The notes beneath the pieces are model-generated. The model did no database searches and was not told where the DNA came from. It was given only the letters and a program-made list of their open reading frames with translations. 7,065 nucleotides of DNA, from the NCBI GenBank assembly GCA_025354965.1, contig JANXLW010000351.1, forward strand, positions 1 through 7,065. The letters run 5' to 3'. The position numbers and the translations under genes are program-made. Origin of the DNA: Betaproteobacteria bacterium (GTDB lineage: Bacteria; Pseudomonadota; Gammaproteobacteria; Burkholderiales; Burkholderiaceae_C). This document shows positions 1-5,009 of the stretch, piece after piece. Every line of letters starts with the position of its first letter. Position 1 is the first letter of the stretch.

Positions 1-1
1 G

Positions 2-109
2 TATGGTGCAGTTACCCGCATGGAGACCTACGCCTGTGCAAGCCGAGGGACCACAGAAAATCAATTTTGGGAAAAATTCCGCGAAATCGACATGGTGCGA
101 AAGCAATAG
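2..109 (+). CDS. 3' end of an unrecognised gene (partial)
   Basis: An open frame enters from the left edge and reads 35 codons to a TAG at 107-109, ending in WEKFREIDMVRKQ. The composition, a mix of acidic, basic and aromatic residues, looks like a real protein C-terminus. The stop lies 25 bases before the zinc-ribbon gene, which has a good ribosome binding site, so the two could be cotranscribed. I do not recognise the family. The frame is short and the upstream part is missing, so this could be chance; an overlapping frame is also open here but reads into the zinc-ribbon gene and looks like an artefact. Confidence 0.4.
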   Translation, partial: YGAVTRMETYACASRGTTENQFWEKFREIDMVRKQ

Positions 110-134
110 AGTGAGACGCGGCATCGGAGCGACC

Positions 135-527
135 ATGGCACTTATTCATTGCAAGGAATGCAAGACCGAAATCAGCAGTACTGCCGCGCTGTGCCCAAAA
201 TGCGGACACCCAAATCCCAAGGCTAAACATTTGTCCGGCAAACAAGTGTTCGCCGGACTTTTGATTGCCGGTGTTGGTATCTGGTGGATGTCAACCGGAT
301 CAAACAGCTACGTCGATTCTCAAATGAAGAAAATTGAAACCAAGGTGGCAGACGACTTTGTAGCCAAATATCAGATTGCCAAGCGCGAAGGCGACAAGAT
401 GCAGATTTGCGTCCAGGCTGGCATCGTGGCTGCGAGCTACCTTCAAGCCAAAGATGAAGCCAACTATCAGCAGTGGAAGCAGACTGAAAAGGCAGATTGC
501 CGAAAGGCTGGAATAAGTCGGCCATGA
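135..527 (+). CDS. Small zinc-ribbon membrane protein, function unknown
   Basis: A 130-residue protein. Residues 6-23 form a zinc ribbon with two CxxC knuckles (C6-K-E-C9 and C20-P-K-C23, followed by G24). One hydrophobic segment follows at about 38-52 (VFAGLLIAGVGIWWM), then a C-terminal domain of about 75 residues with two more cysteines (C92, C122) that could pair. The start at 135 is chosen because GGAG at 126-129 sits five bases upstream and the zinc ribbon begins almost at once. The frame is open further upstream, but that extension has no family-like sequence and overlaps the preceding gene end. Zinc ribbon plus one membrane helix is common in small bacterial proteins of unknown role. 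The lipoprotein gene follows 31 bases later on the same strand, suggesting an operon. Topology is unresolved: the ribbon is probably cytoplasmic and the C-terminal part periplasmic. Confidence 0.8.
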   Translation: MALIHCKECKTEISSTAALCPKCGHPNPKAKHLSGKQVFAGLLIAGVGIWWMSTGSNSYVDSQMKKIETKVADDFVAKYQIAKREGDKMQICVQAGIVAASYLQAKDEANYQQWKQTEKADCRKAGISRP

Positions 528-558
528 ATGCAATAGCATTGAACTTTGAAGAGCAATT

Positions 559-1278
559 ATGAAATCAACACAAATGGCTGCACCGCTGTTGGCGCTGGCG
601 CTACTAGCCGCATGTTCCAAGCCCACCGACACTATCATTCCCAGCGATACCAGCAAGTGGGACACCGATCTGGCGCCGATGATCAACAAGCTGAGCGACG
701 AAGATAAGAAACTGGTGGCTGGCTACTTGATGCGTTCCAAATTGAGTGCGACTTTCGGCAACAAGGAAGGTATTCCGTTAGGAACGACAGTTGGCACCGC
801 CATCGAAGAACAGAAAAAGTGGCTAGCCCAGCAAGTCAAGCAAGAGGCTGAGGCCAAGGCACTGAAAGAAAAGATGCTCAAGGAGCAAGCCGAAGCTCAG
901 GCCGCCATTGACAACGCTGTGACGGTCACCCTGCTTTCAAAGAAGGAATTGCCAAGCAACTATCAGTTGCGCCGATTTTCAGCAGAACAGGAGTTCAATA
1001 TCGGCGTCAAGAACAAGACTGCCAAAGAGATCAGCGGCGTATCTGGCGTGCTGGACTTTGTGGATATCTTTGATAAGACGGTGGGTGCAGTGTCGTTCAG
1101 CATGAGCGAAAAGATTGCCCCAAGTGGAGAGGCTAAGTGGAGCGGCACACGCAACTACAACCAGTTCTTGCCAGAGCACAAAGCCGTCTGGAATCTGGAA
1201 GAGGGGAAATACAAGACCCAATTCAAAGCCAGGGCGATCGTATTTTCTGATGGAAGCAAATTGAAAGTTGGCGAATAG
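559..1278 (+). CDS. Outer-membrane or periplasmic lipoprotein, function unknown
   Basis: A 239-residue protein with a short type II signal peptide: hydrophobic residues 7-18, then a lipobox LAAC with the lipidated cysteine at position 19. Residues about 36-80 are mostly helical (DLAPMINKLSDEDKKLV and GIPLGTTVGTAIEEQ). Residues 80-118 are rich in K, E, Q and A and look like a coiled coil. The final 120 residues (about 121-239) alternate polar and hydrophobic residues, as in a small beta domain. GAAGAG at 548-553 lies five bases before the ATG. The gene follows the zinc-ribbon gene after 31 bases and is probably cotranscribed with it. I recognise no enzyme motif. A role in envelope maintenance or in an accessory element is possible but not shown. 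No terminator is evident after the stop. Confidence 0.8.
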   Translation: MKSTQMAAPLLALALLAACSKPTDTIIPSDTSKWDTDLAPMINKLSDEDKKLVAGYLMRSKLSATFGNKEGIPLGTTVGTAIEEQKKWLAQQVKQEAEAKALKEKMLKEQAEAQAAIDNAVTVTLLSKKELPSNYQLRRFSAEQEFNIGVKNKTAKEISGVSGVLDFVDIFDKTVGAVSFSMSEKIAPSGEAKWSGTRNYNQFLPEHKAVWNLEEGKYKTQFKARAIVFSDGSKLKVGE

Positions 1279-1305
1279 GTTCTAATGCAGTCAGCCATGC
1301 GCCGC

Positions 1306-1335
1306 TTGGACGTGGCTACACGGAGTGGTTATCAT
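1306..1335 (+). promoter_or_regulatory. Candidate sigma70-type promoter for the two-gene module
   Basis: TATCAT at 1330-1335 matches the -10 consensus at five of six positions. A weak -35-like TTGGAC lies at 1306-1311, 18 bases upstream. The site falls in the only gap (1279-1376) ahead of the 64-residue gene and would give a leader of about 35 bases. No clear operator palindrome was seen. The weak -35 keeps confidence low. Confidence 0.35.
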
Positions 1336-1376
1336 GTGTTCATTGAATGTTCATTGAGATTGAGCGGGGTAGCAGT

Positions 1377-1571
1377 ATGAATGAAATAGCAGAGCGCACA
1401 AGAACCACCAAGACCCCAGTCAGGCCACTGAGCAAGGCTGATAAAGAGCTGAACGCCATGAAGGCTTATATTAAGAAAGTCACGAGCAGCAAGAAGCAGG
1501 CTGTGAGCTTTCTTGAGCGTTCAGGCATCATCGACAAGAAGGGCGTGTTGGCCAAGCAGTATCGTTCCTGA
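1377..1571 (+). CDS. Small basic protein, candidate antitoxin or partner of the downstream ADP-ribosyltransferase-like protein
   Basis: A 64-residue, lysine/arginine-rich protein. The N-terminal 20 residues are polar and probably disordered. The rest is predicted helical: KADKELNAMKAYIKKVTSS, then KKQAVSFLERSGIID, a short turn, and a C-terminal GVLAKQYR. The A-x-x-F-L-x-x-x-G-I-h-D-x-x-G-x-L-x-x-x-Y-R pattern resembles one I recall from many small uncharacterised bacterial proteins. I chose the ATG at 1377 because the G-rich stretch at 1362-1369 (GAGCGGGG) sits seven bases before it. An in-frame ATG at 1347 would add ten residues but has no comparable binding site. The stop is five bases before the next ATG, so the two genes are almost certainly one transcript. 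The antitoxin role is inferred from size, charge, order and spacing only; there is no obvious DNA-binding domain. Confidence 0.75.
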   Translation: MNEIAERTRTTKTPVRPLSKADKELNAMKAYIKKVTSSKKQAVSFLERSGIIDKKGVLAKQYRS

Positions 1572-1576
1572 GCAGC

Positions 1577-2170
1577 ATGGACGGCTCCGTCTACGAGTAC
1601 CAGCCCAGCTTCATCCTTGGGTTTCACGGCTGCAAGAAGTCAGTCGGTGATGCCATTCTTACTGGCGCTGAGCCGCATCTCAAATGGTCAGAAAAGAAAT
1701 ACGATTGGCTGGGTAGCGGTATCTATTTCTGGGAGGGCAATTTGGCACGCGCATGGGAGTGGGCATTTGATCGCCAGCAAGGAGGAAAGATCGATGAGCC
1801 TTTCGTTTTGGGGGCTATTATTGATCTACGGCATTGTCTCGATTTGTTTGACCGTGAAGGTATGCGCCAGGTGATGACAACCTACGATGCTGTGAAAACC
1901 GCTTTTGATTATGCGGGAAAGACAATGCCCGTGAACGTAGGTAAGACTCCTGATAAGGCAGGTCGCAACCTCGATTGCCTGGTTATGAATACCTTGCACG
2001 ACATCAGGCAGGGGAGCAAGCAGTCCGCATATGACTCGGTGCGTGGCCCCTTTCTTGAGGGCGACCCCATCTATGACGGTGCTGGCTTTCGTAGCCACAG
2101 CCACATCCAGATCTGCGTGCGCAGCGAGGTTTGCATCAAGGGCTACTTTAAACCCATCACAGCGGCTTGA
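1577..2170 (+). CDS. ADP-ribosyltransferase-like (PARP/diphtheria-toxin fold) protein, candidate toxin
   Basis: A 197-residue soluble protein with no signal peptide or membrane segment. It carries the motifs of an NAD-binding ADP-ribosyltransferase in the expected order. F16-H17-G18 matches the PARP first-strand HG. W44-L-G-S-G-I-Y50-F-W-E is followed by an aromatic-rich helix (ARAWEWA) and corresponds to the PARP G-x-G-I-Y-F-A segment. H176-I-Q178-I-C-V near the C-terminus sits where the third catalytic residue lies. The candidate triad is therefore H17, Y50 and Q178, with Q in place of the usual E. That substitution points to a non-PARP target or a non-protein substrate, but the substrate is not readable from sequence. 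The gene starts five bases after a 64-residue basic protein and has no strong ribosome binding site of its own (only GAGCAGC), which suggests translational coupling. Such coupling is typical of antitoxin-toxin pairs. The alternative is an uncharacterised housekeeping ADP-ribosyltransferase. Confidence 0.75.
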   Translation: MDGSVYEYQPSFILGFHGCKKSVGDAILTGAEPHLKWSEKKYDWLGSGIYFWEGNLARAWEWAFDRQQGGKIDEPFVLGAIIDLRHCLDLFDREGMRQVMTTYDAVKTAFDYAGKTMPVNVGKTPDKAGRNLDCLVMNTLHDIRQGSKQSAYDSVRGPFLEGDPIYDGAGFRSHSHIQICVRSEVCIKGYFKPITAA

Positions 2171-2180
2171 ATGCAAGCGC

Positions 2181-2208
2181 CCATCAGGCGGTGCAGCGCT
2201 CCTGATGG
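2181..2208 (+). terminator. Hairpin after the ADP-ribosyltransferase-like gene, possible terminator
   Basis: CCATCAGG at 2181-2188 and CCTGATGG at 2201-2208 form a perfect 8-bp stem with a 12-base loop, starting 10 bases after the toxin-like stop codon. No T-run follows, so it is not a classic intrinsic terminator. It could slow transcription or protect the 3' end of the message. Confidence 0.35.
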
Positions 2209-2289
2209 CTCACGCGTTCGGCGGCGTCGCTATTGGGGGCACCCGGTTGACGTTCATGGCTTGCATTATCCACTCGGTAACGCCCTTGC

Positions 2290-3307
2290 GCTCATGGCAC
2301 AAACCCTAGTCCTTGCTGTACTTCCACGTCTGCGTGGTCGATGGGGTGTTTGAGGAAGTGGCGGCAGAGGAGAGCGCTGCGGCTGAGGATGTGCTCGCCG
2401 CGCCGGGTATCATTTTCCATTCCACCCGGCCAGCGGTATCGACGAGGCCACCGTGGCCCAGGCGCAGGTCACCTTGCGCCGTCGCATCCTGCGCGCCTTC
2501 GTGGGCCGGGGCCTGCTGGAGAGGTTCGAGGCTCAAGAGATGCTAGCCTATAAACACAGCGGCTTCTCGGTCGATGCCGGAGTTTGCATCGAAGCCCACG
2601 ACCGCGCAGGCCTGGAGCGGCTGCTGAGGTATTGCGCGCGTCCAGCGTTTGCGATGGAACGATTGCGCAAAGATGGCGCAGGCCTGATCTACCGCTGCGC
2701 CAAACAGCACAGCGAGCCTGGTTCTGACAAGCGCGGTGCCAAGGTGAGCGAGTTACACCTCACACCGCTGGAGTTGATAGACCGCATTGCGGCGCTGGTG
2801 CCGCCACCGCGCACCCACCGGCACCGCTATTTTGGTGTGCTGGCACCGAATTCGCCGCTCAGGGCGGCGGTGACGCCTATGGCGACACTGGCGCCGCCGG
2901 TTGCAGTGCAGCCCGAATCGACCAGCACGGGGCATGGCACGCCCGCGCCAACACTGCCAGGCAACGCAGTCACGCCCGCGCCCGACCCCGTGCCGCCCAA
3001 GCGAGCGGCCCACTACCTGTGGGCGGTGCTGATCGCCCGTATCTACGAGGTGTTCCCACTGCTGTGCCCGCTGTGTGGTGGGCAGATGCGCATCATCGCG
3101 TTCATCACCCACAGTGCCGATATCCGGCACATCCTGGACCACATCGGGGCATATTGCGAGCCGCTGCGCATATCCCCGGCACGTGGGCCGCCTTTGTGGG
3201 ATGACTGTGAAGCGCAGGCGGGCCAGGGCAGCCAAATCGAGCCCGACTGGGATTCGTTCGCGCGACCCGCACCGGACTACGAGGTGGACCAGCGCATCAG
3301 TTGGTGA
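2290..3307 (+). pseudogene. IS91-family transposase, 5'-truncated and frameshifted
   Basis: The C-terminal two thirds of an IS91-type Y2 transposase. Recognisable segments in order are FHVCVVDGVFEEV (2322-2360), GIDEATVAQAQVTLRRRILRAF (from 2435), FSVDAGVCIEAHDRAGLERL, RYCARPAFAMERL, LTPLELIDRIAALVPPPR, RHRYFGVLAPNSPLRAAV and a CPLCGG knuckle (3066-3083). The HUH region just upstream is ruined: where the family has an NPHxHxHFH-like run, this copy reads a stop codon (TAG, 2307-2309) and then LLYFH. A tandem TTCCA duplication at 2415-2424 shifts the frame; removing one copy restores FHPASGIDEA. Downstream of it, 2435-3307 is one intact frame ending at TGA. The encoded fragment lacks the catalytic HUH histidines, so it should not transpose by itself. 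It is more GC-rich than the genes to its left. Confidence 0.85.
2415..2424 (+). repeat. 5-bp tandem duplication (TTCCA TTCCA) causing the transposase frameshift
   Basis: Two adjacent TTCCA units at 2415-2419 and 2420-2424. Deleting one joins the two reading frames into GIIFHPASGIDEA, which is the family's expected sequence. The duplication is therefore the disabling indel here. Confidence 0.8.
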
Positions 3308-3425
3308 CTCTGTGAAGCGGCGACTTCGAGCGCTGCGGGGAGCAACTGCGTGCGCGGCTGACCCAAAACCAGCGGATACGCAGCGGCTGCACTATGGGCG
3401 GCCTTCGCGGCCCCAAACCACCGAA

Positions 3426-3701
3426 TCAAAGGGGGGCTCGGATGCCCAAAACCCGTGCCATATTTGGGCTCATGCGGTTGAAATTCCTCCTCAGGTAGTT
3501 GTACTTGTCGCGTAAATGCCCTTGCGCAGTTTTTGAATCGTGCCAGGTGCCGTTGCGAAAGAACTCACATCCAGAGCCCTCCACATAGGCAAGCAGAAAA
3601 TTGACTTCTATTTGCACGCCGGTTGGGGCCTCGGCCCGTGTAACGGATACCGACAAGAGTCCCAGCATCGGTATCGAGGCCATGGCCAATCGCATGGTCA
3701 T
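3426..3701 (-). pseudogene. DUF5329 family secreted protein, C-terminally truncated by the IS91-like element
   Basis: Reading on the - strand, residues 1-25 form a signal peptide (MRLAMASIPMLGLLSVSV, then TRAEA as a likely cleavage site). They are followed by the family pattern VNFLLAYVEGSGCEFFRNG, a tryptophan-histidine pair, and a conserved helix HLRDKYNYLRR. The similarity then stops near residue 72 (about position 3486). The last 19 codons (NFNRMSPN to GIRAPL) come from the neighbouring mobile element. A full-length member would continue for roughly 35-40 residues, through an AEDFI segment and a serine-rich SSxSGxPY-like region that is missing here. AAGGA at 3705-3709 lies nine bases from the second ATG (3693-3695), which is probably the true start; from the first ATG it is only three bases away. 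The full-length family is periplasmic and of unknown function. This copy is probably non-functional. Family naming is from memory of the motif pattern. Confidence 0.75.
3444..3469. repeat. Inverted repeat near the right end of the IS91-like element
   Basis: GCCCAAA (3444-3450) and TTTGGGC (3463-3469) are perfect 7-bp arms around a 12-base loop, about 10-20 bases before the point where DUF5329 homology resumes. IS91-type replication ends carry such hairpins. Assignment to the element's end rests on position alone. Confidence 0.45.
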
Positions 3702-3722
3702 AGTTCCTTAGCGACTTTCGAG

Positions 3723-3784
3723 AAAAAATGGAGATGCCAGGACCAGAAGTGAACCCCGCGGTTCCCGCTTGCCTGGTCCCGGCA
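3723..3784 (-). terminator. Rho-independent terminator downstream of the ice-binding-like gene
   Basis: Arms at 3735-3755 and 3760-3784 form a long imperfect hairpin: TGCCaGGACCAG pairs with CTGGTCCCGGCA, and inside that AAGTGAACC pairs with GGTTCCCGCTT, with small bulges and a 4-base loop. On the - strand it is followed after six bases by a run of six T (3728-3723). It begins 18 bases after the stop codon of the ice-binding-like gene, and the DUF5329 remnant starts shortly beyond it. Confidence 0.8.
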
Positions 3785-3801
3785 ATGATGCTCTTGAGTG
3801 C

Positions 3802-4782
3802 TTACGGAGCAGGTTGTGTCACCACGTTTTGCTGAAGCGTGACCGCAGTCTGAGCCAGCAAGCGGCCATTCACTGTTGCACCGGTATTCACGGCGATCAA
3901 TGTTTGACCCAGCACGATGCCTTCAAGGTGCGCGGTCGTTCCGATCGCCACAGCACCGGCAGACTGCCAGAAGACGTTCTTGGCCAAAGCACCACCAGTC
4001 AGTGTCACTATTGTGGCATTGGCCTGCGTCAGGGTTCCTGCGATCTGGAAGATCCAGACATCGCTCGGCCCGCCCGATAGCGTGACATTGGTTGAGATCG
4101 AAAGGCCCGTGCCCCATTTGTAGAGGCCAGGTGCGAGGGTCAATCCACCTATTTCACCGGCACCCAGATCCACAAAATCAGGCAGGGTCCGTCCGGCGAG
4201 ATCGGTGTAAAGCGTTTGCATATCCGCCACAGCCGTGGTCAACAGTGCGGCGTTGGTCACTACACATGGCGCAGGGCCGGTTGCATCGACTGAGTAGATT
4301 GTCCCTGTCACTTCCGGGCAGCTTAGGCCGATAGCAGCGCCGGTAATCGGGCTGGCTCCGACGTCGCCGGTGATTGCAGAGGCTGCAACGTCCGTGATTC
4401 CGGATTTGGACAGAATCGCGAAATTACTGGCCGCGCCCAGAACGCCCGGTACCTGAGGGGTACCGCCACCGGTGCCACCGCCGCCTGTGCCCCCACCGCC
4501 TGACGAGCCGTGGTCGTCACCACCAGAATTGTCCGAACCGCCGTCATGGCTATTGCCTTTGCCATTGCCATCGTGTGCGCTTGAATTGTCACCGCGATCG
4601 CCTGAATTGCCGTTGCCGTTGTGGCTACCGCTATTTCCGTCCGATTGGCTTGTGTGCAGGGCGACAGCGACAGGCACCTGATTTGTGCTACCGCCACCGC
4701 CGCCGCATCCAACTGCCAGGACACTCAGCAGCGCCGCCATCAACAACGGCCGTACGCTGGAATAACTCTCGAATTTTTTCAT
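3802..4782 (-). CDS. DUF3494 ice-binding-like lipoprotein
   Basis: A 326-residue protein. Residues 1-25 are a lipoprotein signal ending LAVGC, with the probable lipidated cysteine at 26, followed by five glycines. Residues 43-108 are a low-complexity linker rich in G, N, D, S and H that ends in GGGGT repeats. Residues about 114-326 are a complete DUF3494 domain. It opens with LGAASNFAILSKSGITDV and SAITGDVGASPITG, continues through the LPDFVDLGAGEIGGLTLAPGLY region and the DVWIFQIAGTL strand, and closes with TVNGRLLAQTAVTLQQN. This family folds as an irregular beta-solenoid, and characterised members bind ice and inhibit recrystallisation. Cysteines C155 and C173 in the cap insertion may form a disulfide. 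An ideal AAGGA lies eight bases before the start. The linker suggests a surface-anchored domain held off the membrane, for ice adhesion or freeze protection. Some DUF3494 proteins have no shown ice activity and may act as adhesins. Confidence 0.9.
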   Translation of the reverse strand: MKKFESYSSVRPLLMAALLSVLAVGCGGGGGSTNQVPVAVALHTSQSDGNSGSHNGNGNSGDRGDNSSAHDGNGKGNSHDGGSDNSGGDDHGSSGGGGTGGGGTGGGTPQVPGVLGAASNFAILSKSGITDVAASAITGDVGASPITGAAIGLSCPEVTGTIYSVDATGPAPCVVTNAALLTTAVADMQTLYTDLAGRTLPDFVDLGAGEIGGLTLAPGLYKWGTGLSISTNVTLSGGPSDVWIFQIAGTLTQANATIVTLTGGALAKNVFWQSAGAVAIGTTAHLEGIVLGQTLIAVNTGATVNGRLLAQTAVTLQQNVVTQPAP

Positions 4783-4790
4783 CTCTCATT

Positions 4791-4795
4791 TCCTT
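4791..4795 (-). promoter_or_regulatory. Ribosome binding site of the ice-binding-like gene
   Basis: AAGGA on the - strand, eight bases before the ATG at 4782. It fixes the start codon; another ATG just upstream is out of frame. Confidence 0.75.
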
Positions 4796-4800
4796 TCAAT

Positions 4801-4828
4801 TTGATACATATGAACTGTGAAGTGTCAG
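4801..4828 (-). promoter_or_regulatory. Candidate promoter of the ice-binding-like gene
   Basis: On the - strand, CTGACA (4828-4823) matches -35 at five of six positions. TATCAA (4806-4801) lies 16 bases downstream and matches -10 at four of six. The implied leader is very short, about 12-15 bases, just holding the AAGGA at 4795-4791. The rest of the upstream region (4829-4992) shows no gene and no clear operator. Confidence 0.35.
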
Positions 4829-4992
4829 CCTGACGCTGCCGGTGCCAACGATGCTGTAATGCACGATCGCCTTGGCTGGATGCATCACGCCGGGGAGTGT
4901 TGTCCGGCACCCGTCGCCTGGTTTGTACCCTGGCGCGCATTGCGCAGAAGAGTTACGCCGCTTACACAAATACACGTATGCACTGCAATCAG

Positions 4993-5009
4993 CCTAAATC
5001 CGGCAGTTA
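4993..5009 (+). repeat. IS1380-like terminal inverted repeat (transposase 3' side)
   Basis: CCTAAATCCGGCAGTTA matches the opposite end at 14 of 16 positions. Its last three bases are the complement of the transposase TAA stop codon. Confidence 0.85.

Larger units (their letters stand above)
2245..3480 (+). mobile_element. Decayed IS91-family (rolling-circle, HUH) insertion element
   Basis: The element is defined by the transposase remnant at about 2290-3307, by degraded coding sequence upstream of it that still resembles the family, and by the point near 3475-3490 where a - strand DUF5329 gene loses its homology. The left edge is uncertain: faint resemblance to the family's FIHRFGSALN region begins around 2255-2290. 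The first half of a normal element, including the N-terminal zinc-binding region, is missing. The segment 3308-3480 is non-coding and holds GC-rich inverted repeats (near 3396-3416 and 3444-3469), as expected at an IS91-type terminus. IS91 elements make no target duplications, so none is expected. Confidence 0.7.

Noticed and set aside
300..689. A 129-codon open frame on - opposite the zinc-ribbon and lipoprotein genes
   Set aside because: It overlaps two better-supported + strand genes and has no family resemblance.
2171..2208. Possible integron attC-like site after the toxin-like gene, given its inverted repeat
   Set aside because: The hairpin lacks the GTTRRRY and RYYYAAC core sites; a terminator-like hairpin is a simpler reading.
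2753..3235. A 160-codon open frame on - opposite the IS91-like transposase
   Set aside because: Arginine/histidine-rich composition typical of the antisense of a GC-rich gene.
3075..3515. A 146-codon open frame on + overlapping the transposase 3' end
   Set aside because: Out of frame with the conserved transposase and rich in R, S and P; it runs across the element boundary.
4440..4510. Short tandem repeats that might indicate a CRISPR or minisatellite
   Set aside because: They are codon repeats for the GGGGT linker of the ice-binding-like protein, with no spacers and no regular unit length.
4323..4724. A 133-codon open frame on - within the ice-binding-like gene
   Set aside because: Shifted frame of the low-complexity linker, giving repetitive A/V/T runs; no independent signal.
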